64,000 bases of DNA from Epiperipatus broadwayi (Eukaryota; Onychophora; Udeonychophora; Euonychophora; Peripatidae): the NCBI GenBank assembly GCA_028023455.1, contig JAQFVV010012404.1, forward strand, positions 15,177,000-15,240,999, read 5' to 3'. Position numbers and translations under genes: made by a program. The notes beneath the pieces are model-generated. The model made no database searches, had not been told where the DNA came from, and worked only from the letters and a program-made list of their open reading frames with translations. Numbering within the stretch: position 1 is the first letter of the stretch; each line of letters opens with the position of its first letter. This document shows, piece by piece, positions 34,741 through 45,000 of the stretch.

Positions 34741-35150
34741 GTATTCCTAATATTATATGTTGTAAAATAAAAGCATGCAGTGCACATTTCTTTTGCATAG
34801 TACTAAGAATAATGGGAAAGCTGAAGAAATGTATTATTTTTTTAATTTTTTAATACACTTTTTTAACTTGTTAGAATACTTAATCTGAATAAAAGTAGGT
34901 TTATTTTTTATTTTTTAATTTGTAAAAGTCAAATATTTAAAAAAGTATTGTCAAATCATCAAAGCCAGTTATTTATAAATCTGATAAAAGACACATCATT
35001 CTTCATTATCTTAATATATATATATATTGTTTGAAAGTAAAATGAATAATGGAAAAGTTATAGGAGAAAAGACAAAGTTATATTTTATTTTTTTTTTTTT
35101 TTAGAAAAACTGAATATAAAAAAAGAAAATAAACACCAACTTTGCATTTT

Positions 35151-35182
<32 letters not shown>

Positions 35183-35828
35183 TATTATTATTATCATCAT
35201 CATCATTACATTCTTCATTGAATAATTCATGGCATTAAGTTTTTAAACAAATCTATTGTAATAAGTATAAAGTTTATTGAACTAAGAGTTGTAGTTACAT
35301 AAATGGGAACTTACTGTGAAATAAGATATTAAATGATGTATACATTATTTCCACTTTTACTAATGAATATAATAAGATTTAAAAGCAATTTCACCATCCC
35401 ATTATTTATTAGATTATTTAGTCAATACAAAATGCCTATTTACATTAGCTATCCCAAATATATATATATTGTAACAGCACAGACGGCATTACATTGTGTT
35501 TTTATTATTAAACATGAAATTAAAATAAAAAGTTCGCATTTAAAAATCTTCTTTAAGAATTAAAAATTGAAATTAAATATCATTTTAAACTCGTATATAT
35601 AAATCGCACAGAAAAAAAAAAAATTATTAAAAGAAAACTTTATTAAAGAAAAAGTGTTTTAAAACTAAATTTTCAGTAGAGATTTAAAGATAAAAATATA
35701 TCTTTAAGTTTGAAAACACATTAATTAATCAGAAATGGAAATGATTGTTTTAATTAGTTAAATGTTAAACTAGCCTTGGGCATTTAAATGTAAAAAGATC
35801 GGTCAGATAGGAAAACAATAGAAACAAA
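34741..35828. other. AT-rich stretch with microsatellite
   Basis: (AAT)n then (TTA)n and (TCA)n at 35152-35206; (AT)n followed by TTGTAACAG near 35458-35476. The 76-codon open frame 35333-35563 has no recognisable motif. Confidence 0.4.
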
Positions 35829-35930
35829 TAGCCAATGAATGAAAAACAATGGAATCGGACCTCAGCGAAAGGACTATATCATCATCATGACGTAATGTCC
35901 ATTGGATCCTTCAAATTAATATAAAAGGAC
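35829..35930 (+). promoter_or_regulatory. Candidate pol II promoter (CCAAT, CRE-like, TATA)
   Basis: AGCCAATGA at about 35828, TGACGTAA at about 35888, an inverted CCAAT (CCATTGG) at about 35898 and AATATAAAAGG at about 35920 occur in order. The region is less AT-rich than its surroundings. An ATG followed by an open frame and a GT donor lies about 60 bp downstream. Confidence 0.35.
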
Positions 35931-35983
35931 AAGTTTGAAAATTATTAATTAATTATTATTACGATGCGACTATATGTATTAGT

Positions 35984-36046
35984 ATGGAGTTGGAGGTGAA
36001 GGGATTGAAAGACGCACTTTCAATTCCTTTAGCTGTTAAAGAAAAG
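35984..36046 (+). CDS. Candidate first coding exon (21 codons), unknown gene
   Basis: The ATG at 35984 opens MELEVKGLKDALSIPLAVKE, non-repetitive and with mixed codon use, running into AAAAGTGAGTG, a strong donor context (GTGAGT at 36046). If spliced, the exon ends in phase 2. A second exon-like piece (36139-36200) has TATCTTCAG upstream and GTAAGA downstream. In the frame forced by this donor it stops after about 18 codons; in another frame it is open (YGVGIPVQNYKRLQIMVLL). The join is therefore uncertain. I do not recognise the protein. Confidence 0.25.
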
Positions 36047-36200
36047 TGAGTGAAACATCATTTTCTTCATTGAGGACCAGTTAAATCAAAAAACTCCAGA
36101 TGGATAAAAACAATGGCTAACAAAACAAATATCTTCAGTACGGCGTGGGAATTCCCGTTCAGAATTACAAACGACTACAAATTATGGTCCTTTTAAAATC

Positions 36201-37639
36201 GTAAGAACTTTATTTTCATTTGAAAACATAGAACTCTAAATTCTAAACCTTTTAGTAAATAATACAAATAGAATCCTATCTGACCAAACTAAATTCTTTA
36301 TTAATAATGTTATTTGATGTATTTTTTTTTATTTATGTAAAATCATTTCCATTTATATTTTTTTTTTTGTTCTTTAAGTTTTATTATGATTTTTGCTGTA
36401 CGATAAATTAAATTATATAAATGTTAAACTTAAGTCGGGCATGAATGGCTGTATAGATTTGTAAAGTTATATTAGGGGAGGGTAATCTTAGGTTATTTGT
36501 GTCGTGGTTGAATTGGGTCAATGGATTGGATATATTGGTGTGATTAGTAGATGTAATATTGATTCACTACGGGCAGAATCGCTTCATACGCCGCACACTT
36601 CCGTTTGCCTATGGAAGGAATTATAAGTCAGATACCGCAGTTCCTTTCTATGGAGTTTTTTGTTTTATTGCTCTTCTTCGCAGATAGATGTAATATTCCT
36701 ATCTGATGAGAGGCAATTTCTTCTCTTAACTTTTTGTGCTGCCGTATTTTATTACATTGAATACATCGATGTATCAGATGAATTGATGCCAGTTTGACTA
36801 CGAATTTTAGCCTAAGGTTAAATAGGGATAGAATGTTTATTTTCAAATGTAAATCTATGTAGTCTATTCATACTCGACACTAAATAAAAATGCATAAAAT
36901 TTAAGTTGTTTATAGACTTTTGCATGGATTCGTTATCGGTTAATTATGTTTTGGATTTCATATTTGATCAAAATATATAGACATTCGATAAATAATGATA
37001 CCTCACGGTGAGTATCTAAAATATATTTATTCGGATGTCTTTTAAGTTATTGATGACAATGCAAGTATCTTATGGTGAATACTATTGGGTTACTTATAAA
37101 TTTCCCTCTGCAATTGTCGGTATCAATGATTTTATATTTTGATCATTTATGTTTATTTTGAAATGTTTTTGACCTTTGTAATCTATGTAACCAATCTATT
37201 CTCAACATATTAAAACAAGCTTTTATAATTCCATCTGTGCGAACTTAATTAAAATGTAAACTTATAATATAATAGAAATTAAAATGTAAATTAAAATCTA
37301 AAGTAAAGTTAAAAATAATGTTGAATGTTAAAATGTAAACTGATACTAAAACAATTTTCAATCTTATATATATATGTGCATAAATAAATGTTTGTATGCT
37401 AATTACTGGCAGTGGCTTATTTTATTCTTTTTTTATATACTCTTAGATTATATTATTTAATCTCCACTATTCCACTGAGCTAGTGACATGGGCTAATGAC
37501 CGGAATCAAAATTTAAAAAAAAAAAACGTATCTGCCTACTTTATAAATTTTTCTAGGTTCAAATGCCTAGATGGCGCCCTGGAGTGCAGTTTATGTAAGT
37601 CTATCTTCTCTGGATCTTTACAATATATATATATATATT
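36201..37639. other. Gene-free stretch
   Basis: Somewhat less AT-rich at 36480-36800, where a 72-codon minus-strand frame (36628-36846) lacks recognisable motifs. (AT)n next to TTGTAACAG lies at 37624-37647, where repeat R3 begins. Confidence 0.35.
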
Positions 37640-38475
37640 GTAACAGTATAAATGAGAGTCCTTTAATTTAAATTGTAATGGTAAATAAATGAAGAATGGC
37701 TATCTCATTTATTATATCACATGAACTGGATAAGCTAAAATTTCAAAGATTAAGAATGAGATGAGTTTCAGCTTAATACTTCTAAGCTGAAAATTTCTAA
37801 CTTCAAAGCTAAATGTTAGAAATATTTAATGAGTCTCAAATTATTTGCCAAATATAATTCAGAAATGAATGGGCATGTTATTGAATCTGGATCATATTTG
37901 AATAACAAAACAAATGTAAATAATTTACATAAATATCTCAATCCTTTTAATATTCACTAACATAGGCATTCATTAAAATTCAAAAACAAGTATCAAAATA
38001 GTGTTTCAATACTCTCAGGGAAAAGTGAACAAATTGATAAAAATTAAGCATTATAAATTGACCCATGAATATCGATAATCTTTTAAAAAATAATTAGTTC
38101 ATATTTTATTTATGAATATATAAAATGACAATAAAACAATAACAATGATAGTTATTTCATCACAGAGTCTTTCTGGTAATTTATGAATATTACATTTGAA
38201 TAACAAATGTTATCATGTGTTTATATATGACACATACATCTTTTTATAGATAAAGACCATCTTAGTTATATTACTAAATAACGCACAATATTTTAGCTTA
38301 TTAATGATTAAATAATTCAAAGTGATCGGGTTGCCATTCTTTAGTGAATAATAATCACTATCTCTTTGATTCAACAAAATTTTATTTAATCCAAGATATA
38401 TTCTCCTAAAACAACATTTTCCTTTTTTTAAATAACTACGTGCAAACTACACATCAAGGAATTCTCTTTTATTCA
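37640..38475. repeat. Interspersed repeat R3, left part (interrupted by LINE)
   Basis: 836 bp that match 48715-50500 in order. Landmarks: ttgtaatggtaaataaatga, gatgagttt/ccagcttaat, tagaaatatttaatgag, gataaaaattaagcattata, ctacacatcaagga. The match continues after the inserted LINE at 44748. No coding capacity was recognised. Confidence 0.8.
38460..38475. repeat. Target-site duplication, LINE 3' side
   Basis: aattctcttttattca, identical over all 16 bases to 44748-44763. Confidence 0.9.
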
Positions 38476-38750
38476 TTTCAACAAAATTTTTTATTAACAA
38501 TAAATAGTAATTACATACTAATAAAGGATAGATAAATGAATAAATTGTACAATAATATGATTGTATAATGTTCTATTTGTCATCTGGCTAGATTTTGTTA
38601 TGAGAGTACAATTGTTATACTCTTATGTGGTTAGGTATAGTGATGAGATTCTAAGAACTTGTTTAATGGAGTAAGCATTTTTAATATAAACATGCATATT
38701 TTCTTTTAGAATTTCCTATTCTATAATGCTGGGTAGGTGGGAGTTGATAA
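38476..38750 (-). other. LINE 3' UTR
   Basis: AT-rich non-coding tail between the ORF2 stop and the target-site duplication. The terminal bases on the sense strand are AATTTTGTTGAAA, with no homopolymer tail. Confidence 0.6.
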
Positions 38751-41700
38751 TCAGGAAAATGAAAGAGCAGTTAAAGACCAGGTGTCATCAAAGACTTTAC
38801 TGGAGGCCAGGAGCTGGTCACGTTTCTTGATTTTTTTTAGCGTTTGATAAAACAATGGTATGATTTGTGGCGGGGGTAATTCCATGAGAGTTTTGCATCT
38901 CACTATCCATATGGAATAAAGGACAAAGGTAGAGAGCCTTATTATTGAAAAAAATCCATTATGAATGGCATTTTCAAGTGAGAAAATCATATCAGGTCTT
39001 ATGTTGGAATTAATTATAATTATCTCTTTCAGTGTTTTAAGTCTTGGGCACCGGTGTATAATATGGTCTATGGTTTCATCTTCACGAGCACACAGACCAC
39101 ATATAGGATCAATGCTGTTAAAACCTCTTCGGTGATAAAGGAACCAATTCGTGGGAAGCGCATTAAGATTTATTTTAATGATGAAGTCAAGGAATTTGGG
39201 TTCCAGACTCCATCTTTTGAAGTGTGAAATGAGTCTTTGGTTGGTTATTTTTAGGCTGGTTTTAATGGGTTATTGATTATAGTTGATTATATTGTATGCT
39301 TCCCATAAGGTGATTTTTTTGATAAGGTTAGAGGGCATTATTGGGTTATAAAGTTGTAAGTGGTCTATTAGGGAGGCTATCCATGAACTGGCAGAGGGCG
39401 GAGGACGATCTGTCGGTGTAATTTTTTTAATAATGTTGGAGTATCCACATGAGATGATCAGATTATGTAGAGTGTTGTGGGTTTTCTGTAAAATGATTGC
39501 TTGTATTGAGTGGAATGACAGTCCATTGAACCTGCGTGGTCGTTGGATGCCTCGCAAGCTAATAGCAACTGTCCTTCCTCTCCAGAGAAGTTTGGTACAT
39601 AATCGGTTGATTTTATTTTGAAACTGTTTAGACATTTTTATGAATGGAAGATAATATGAGATTTTTGGCATTATGATCATGTTGAGGAAGCCAACCTTTC
39701 CATATAATGAAAGGTATACTCTAGAGAGTGACGTGGTGATGGCTTCAGTTGAATGGAGGATTGCATCTTGAATCTCTCTTGCCATTGCAGTTGGTGTTTT
39801 GAAGATTGGGAAACCTAGATATCTTTGGGGTTTTGCAGAAAAGGGAGAGTTAATTTGTTTACCAGACATGATCTTCCAGATGGAAGATTTGTTAAAGTTT
39901 ATTTGTAGGCCAAGTTTCGCTGTATTTCTGTTTAAGATGTTCATGAGATGGGGAAGGTATTTAATGGTGGGAAAAACAACCATGATGTCATCTATATATG
40001 CAAATACATTGAAGTTTTTATTGAGAGAGGGAAGGAAAATTCCTGGGAGGTTTTTTTCTATATCCATCAGAAGAGGGTTGATGTATGCTGTGAAGAAAAG
40101 GGCACTGAGTGGAGATCCTTGAGGGATCGACTTGTATGGCTGGAAGCCTGGTGTAATCTTGCCATCAAGAGAGAGAAAAATCTCTCTGTTGTTGAGCAGA
40201 TTGCTGATCATCTGAACAATCCCGGCTGGAATGTCGCATTCCAACAGAATATCCGGGAGGATATTTATCTGGACTGAATCAAATGCTGCCGCAACATCCA
40301 GCTGGACAGCAATAGGTTTTGATTTACGATGTCCTCTGATGTAATTGAATAGTGCAGTTACATTGGACATAGCATGCGAAGTTGATGATCCCTTTTTCCC
40401 GTATTGGTTTGACGAGATATGGCTAAGGATTTGAGTTTGGATTTGATCTTTAATGACTGGGGTCATGGAAATTGGCCGGATATTGTTAATGTCGTTTAGT
40501 GGTTTTGCTTTTTTAATAAAAGGCACGAGTGCCACTGGGTAAAGATCTGTTATGTTTCTGTTGCCGGAGGCTAGGTGATCAATCATTTTTTTAATAATTG
40601 GCACAGTGAATTGACTGAGGTGTTTGAGAAGGAAATTTGGAATGCCATGAAGGCCAGGATGAACGCCGTCCGGGAGAGATGTTATCTTCTTTTTGATTTG
40701 GATTTCTGTGATGCCATGTTCGCCGGGGTCACCAGCATCCAACCAGCTGTTTATAGGAGGAGCACCATCTTTTTGCATTAATTGGCAGAATTGTTTGCTG
40801 ATGTGCTGCATCATTGGAAAGCCAACGAGATTGGTTCCATTAGAATTAATGGATAAGGGAGTGATTTGTTTTCTATTGTACCCCAGTGCCCATCTAAGGT
40901 AGTCTCTCGTCCAGCAGTGTTGTTGTGCTAAGAAACATTTGGCTCTTCTGATGGATATATATTCTGCAAGGGACTTTTGCTTAATTTTGTACAGATTTTT
41001 AAGGAAGATGATTTTTTCTGTATTTGTGAAATTTTGCTGTAAAGCTTGAAGTTGTATATTAATGTCTGTTAGATCATTTAGAAGGCCATTAGGTCCTTTG
41101 ATTTTCCTGGCGTGGTGATTTAATATGGATTGTAGTATTCCGATGAAGGAAAACCAGCCCTCCTCAGCAGGAAGGGAAAGGATGTTTATTTTCTGGAAAA
41201 GGATGTATGCCTCAGATACTATCGCTTCAGTCATATTTGATTGGGTGATCATGCGCATGGTTTTACCAGGTCCATCAATAGGTGCAGGGATTGAAATAGG
41301 TGTAAGTTGTAAGATTAGAGCCATATGATCAGAGAAAGCAACAGGAGCCAAGGCTGCATCAAGGTTGAAATGGAGGTCTGGGGTGTAGTAAACCAAATCA
41401 ATCAGGGACTTTTTAGTTTTAGTATAGAAAGAGTAGGCTTCGGGAGGGAAGAAGCCCTCTCCACACATTAATCTGCGATTTATTAGATGCAAAAATCTCT
41501 TGTTGAAGTCATTGTATGTGGTGTTAAAGTCTCCCAGAAGAATAGTAGGGGAGGCTCTGTTAGCATTGATGGCATTTAGGATGTGGATTATTTTTAGATA
41601 TTGAGAGGTGTCTTTGGCTGTATATATATAAGCTATGATGATCGGATAACCCCAATAGTCTATTTCTGTGATAATAATATTTGCATCTAGGAATAGAATG

Positions 41701-41954
41701 CTAAAACTGTTTGGTGCGGTTGACTTGCTGAGAAGAATACCGACTCCACCTGAAGCAGAATGGCCTACAGAAAATCTAGTAAATCCGAGAGTTGAGAGAA
41801 GAGATAGTATTTTATGATCGGTCTTATGGTGATATTTAGTTTCACCCATAAGAAGTATATGAGGGGAGCAGAGCGAGAGCCAGTTTTTAATAGCTAGAAC
41901 TCTATCAATTGAGTTGATGCCGCGAATGTTAATGCCAGCAATTTTGCAGAACAT
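38751..41954 (-). pseudogene. LINE ORF2: endonuclease, RT and CCHC tail, one in-frame TAA
   Basis: 1,068 codons including a single in-frame TAA (39270-39272), after which the same frame stays open to a TGA at 38751. Residues 1-225 are an APE endonuclease (INIRGINS, LLMGETKYH, GGVGILLS, LLGDFNTTYNDF, FSDHMALILQL). RT follows: NNIRPISMTPVI, AVQLDVAAAFDSV, SIPQGSPLSALFFT and the catalytic FAYIDDIMVV near residue 656. After the stop comes CGLCAREDETIDHIIHRC (CX2CX8HX4C, near 39060-39115), typical of Jockey/I-group LINEs. The ATG lies 6 bp after the ORF1 stop, in the same frame. The stop removes the CCHC tail, so this copy is probably defective unless the codon is read through. Confidence 0.88.
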
Positions 41955-41960
41955 GATAGA

Positions 41961-44606
41961 TTAATCCAAACTGTCCTCAGCAAAGTGTGCCAAGTCAATG
42001 TGGGACATCTCCATGTTAATGAGGTCTGATGTTGTTTGGCAATCAGAGTCTTGTGATTGAATTTGTGGATGGATTGGTGATATAGTTGTTGGTTGCGGAA
42101 ACGCATCCATGAAGTCTTCGGTGTCTGATGAAGTAGTGTAATCTGTCTGAGATTCGTCAGAAGGATCAATGGTATCAATGGTTACAGGATCCATGGTTTT
42201 CCTCTTTTTTTCTATGGATTTGCGAGGCTTTGTGCTTGATATATCTGAAATTTGTTTGTTAGAGGGTGGAGGTGAGTAATGTATCAGATGGGCGCTATCA
42301 TCATCAGAGCTTGATTTATCTGAACGAATTGATTTTTTTTAAATTTTTTTATTTGTATTTTGGGTATTTGTTGTGTCGGTTTTTTGAGGGTTTTGAAGTT
42401 TAACAGTGTTTTTTTCATTTTCCTGTTCTTTTGATAAAAGTGTTTTTTTATTGTTATAGGAATTTGTTTTAAATTTTAGACCTGAGTCATTTTCGGTTTG
42501 CTGTAACTGTTGGGAAACATTAACTATGCTGACTTTCGGGTTGAGTGTTTGACAAGTCTTTTCATCTGGATGGTTAATTATTGCAGGAGTTGAAGAATTG
42601 AGGACAATTTGTGGATCACTTTGTTTAGGTTTACTGGACTTAACTGACCCAAATGAGGATGTATCAATGGTTTTAGACTGGGTGGGAGTTGTTATGGATG
42701 GATTGTTTTGAAATGTTTTGAGTGTATTTTCTTCATCTCCTATATTTTCCTTGCTCTCATCAGGTGGTTTGGTCAAATTGCCTTCTTTTGTATCAAGAGT
42801 TTGGCCTAGTATTGTTTCTCGGGGATTAGTATAATATGTATGGTATGTATGATCTTTAGTCTTATCGGTTTGAGTGATTGGTTTAGGCGCGGTATATGTA
42901 ATTGCTTGGATCTCTGATTCACTACTATTAGTGTAGAGGTTGTCGTTTGATCTTTCTTGAATATTTTCATTTTGAAAGATAGGTTTGGATGTGAGAGGGT
43001 TTGTTGGAGGATTTATTTGAATCAGGTTGTCTGGGTTTGTGAGGTTGCTGATTGAATTAGGCCCATGTGGTGATTGTCTATTTAAGGATGTGAGAGCCGT
43101 GTTAGTAGGTCTACCAGGACATCTGTGAACTTTATTCTTTTTAATACCACAGTGTGTACATATTCTTGCTGCACAATCTTTAATGAGGTGTGTTCTTTCA
43201 AGGCAGAAGAAACATTGTGGATGTACTCCCCTGAAAGTCAAAACCATAGGAGAGCCTCTTGCAGTAATAATAGTGGGTATGTCAGTGGGTATAATGTTTT
43301 TCTTCAATGTAAGTGTGAAGATAACAGTATTGGACAGGATTTGATCTTCACAGTAAGGGTTTAATAGGTGTTTAAATTTGCTAACTGAGCCATAATTAAT
43401 AAGGATGTCTTGTAGTTCTTGTTCTTTCAAGTGGGCAAGGCAGTTTTGGATTCTGCCGGATAATGTAACAGGACGGTTCATATCTATGGAGCATAGTATA
43501 AAATTTCCTAAAGATCTGTATTTATTTTTAAAGTTCATACGGTCCGCCCACGTTTTAAACTCAACGATAACATAGCGGTCATTGGGGTGATTAAGAATCA
43601 TATGAATGCCTCTGCCTAATTGTTTTTGATTGATTAGACTGTATAGCTGTTCTAGAGGGAACTTATATAGAGCACATTGTTGATTTGTTATGGCTAAGAT
43701 TAACGACTTATCGCTGTAGTAGTTAGCAAACGATTTATATAGGCTATTGGGAATCGTTTTGTTGAACTCATTATTTATTTTTAGGAACATGTCGTCATTA
43801 AGATCGTTTATATTAAATGAGACATTTTCCAAAGTGTTTGATTCTTGTTCTATGTCTAGTTCTGAGATATTCAAATATAGTTCATTGAAATTATCGGCCT
43901 TAATATTTTCGGAGATGCTCTCAGAATTTTTTGACCTTACGATATTTGCGTACGTAGAGGAATTTTTCAATATTGGTATTGAAGAACTTGGATTAGATTG
44001 TAAGTTGGCTGAAGTAGCAATGAATTGTTCTGCGCTATAATCTTTGTTTGTTCTGGAATGTGATTTATCGGTTTTAAAATTTATTTCTTCTTTTTGATTT
44101 TTAAATTTACTGTTGACAAACTGTAATGTGACAGCACCGGTTTTGTCGACCTCTGGTGGAAAAGTTTTAACTTTAAAAAATTCGCCGAAATCATCTTGTC
44201 GGTAATTTTGTCTATTATTTTCAGATATGATTTCCAGGGTATTATTGGGCAAAGGAAATTGCTCATTAGAGTCTTCTGAGGGTGCATAAAGTCTTCGGAG
44301 AGATGATGATTGGTTTTTGCTTGTATTTTTAGGCATTTCAATCGTTTCGCTTGATGAGATATTAATGCTATTACTTATATTAGGGGTAAGTTGAATATTT
44401 TCTAAACTTTTGTTGATATTTGTGATGCTGTTTTCTTTTGAAATATTGGTTTGTGAGTTTTTATTTGTTGTAGAAGTTATTTTGGATGAATTTAGATTAG
44501 ATCTAAGGCTATAAAATTTACGACCGATGACTGCATTACTAGATTGAATGCTGAGATCGGGGCTAACCTTAATTTGCGAATTATCAATTATATTATCACT
44601 TTCCAT
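41961..44606 (-). pseudogene. LINE ORF1: gag-like protein with zinc knuckles, one in-frame TAA
   Basis: 882 codons in one frame with a single TAA at 42339-42341. The first 755 codons are open, then 125 more (KKSIRSDKSSSDDDSAH... to DLAHFAEDSLD). Residues 1-290 are polar and likely disordered. Residues about 290-450 look globular (LYKFPLEQLYSLI, HPNDRYVIVEF, SLGNFILCSID) and may be an RRM-like fold. Residues 464-492 hold CX2CX4HX4C (CFFCLERTHLIKDC) and CX2CX7HXC (CTHCGIKKNKVHRC) knuckles for nucleic-acid binding. The tail is Q/S/T-rich. The long open frame after the stop shows that the ancestral ORF1 was longer. Related decayed copy: 6297-7335. Confidence 0.82.
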
Positions 44607-44747
44607 AATATATGATTAAAACCGACTTACCTTGAATAAGAAACGTAAAGGTAAGGGGACAATCGTCCCTATCTTCCTGAAATTGAATCGCTTAGGGACG
44701 CTATTTGTATGACCAGTTGCAAAGATGGCTGCCATAAGCGGAAGTCT
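44607..44747 (-). promoter_or_regulatory. LINE 5' UTR with ETS-like and YY1-like motifs at the start
   Basis: Sense strand starts AGACTTCCGC (GCGGAAGT on the + strand, 44738-44745, ETS-like). It continues with a YY1-type CAAAGATGGCTGC (+ strand, 44720-44732) within the first 30 bases. Further down is a GTCCCTA.../AGGGACG inverted pair, and a GGTAAGT lies shortly before the ATG. Human L1 carries a YY1 site at the same place, where it sets the start site; the same role here is inferred. Confidence 0.5.
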
Positions 44748-44763
44748 AATTCTCTTTTATTCA
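44748..44763. repeat. Target-site duplication, LINE 5' side
   Basis: aattctcttttattca, identical to 38460-38475. The R3 sequence resumes here. Confidence 0.9.
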
Positions 44764-45000
44764 GCAGCAAAAATGCTTCAAATGCAACAGATATATTACT
44801 ATATATATTTATACAATGTTTAAGCTTCATTAATATTTAATAGAGATCTAATAAATAATACTTGTGATGATTGTGAGAACTACTATTTCTTAATACATAT
44901 TTAGAAATGACTCACCCTAAGTCTCTAGGATTCTATATAGGTATGTCATTCTCATTCCAATAAAAAAATATTACAAAGCTAATACACCTTTGAACATATT
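44764..45000. repeat. Interspersed repeat R3, right part
   Basis: 44764-44815 continues R3 as in 50490-50560 (tgcttcaaat, attactatatat). 44806-45000 matches 59105-59290 (gaactactatttt, tctctaggat, aaaaatattacaaagc). Confidence 0.75.

Larger units (their letters stand above)
38476..44747 (-). mobile_element. Full-length non-LTR LINE with 16-bp target-site duplications
   Basis: 6,272 bp on the minus strand, bounded by perfect 16-bp duplications and inserted into repeat R3; the uninterrupted R3 sequence is visible at 50470-50560. The 5' UTR is about 140 bp, ORF1 (44606-41961) has CCHC knuckles, ORF2 (41954-38751) has APE endonuclease, RT and a C-terminal CCHC, and the 3' UTR is about 275 bp. 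There is no long poly(A) tail. The element is clearly less AT-rich than its surroundings. Endonuclease, YIDD-type RT and a C-terminal CX2CX8HX4C motif place it in the Jockey/I/R1-like group; the exact clade is not settled. Confidence 0.9.

Noticed and set aside
39433-41328. Several + strand frames of 62-109 codons
   Set aside because: Antisense shadows of the LINE ORF2.
38751-44606. Nuclear genetic-code change (TAA read as sense) suggested by three in-frame TAA codons
   Set aside because: The CR1 ORF2 tail ends in TAA where its family normally ends, and decayed elements all carry TAA stops. Ordinary mutation or readthrough of individual codons is simpler.
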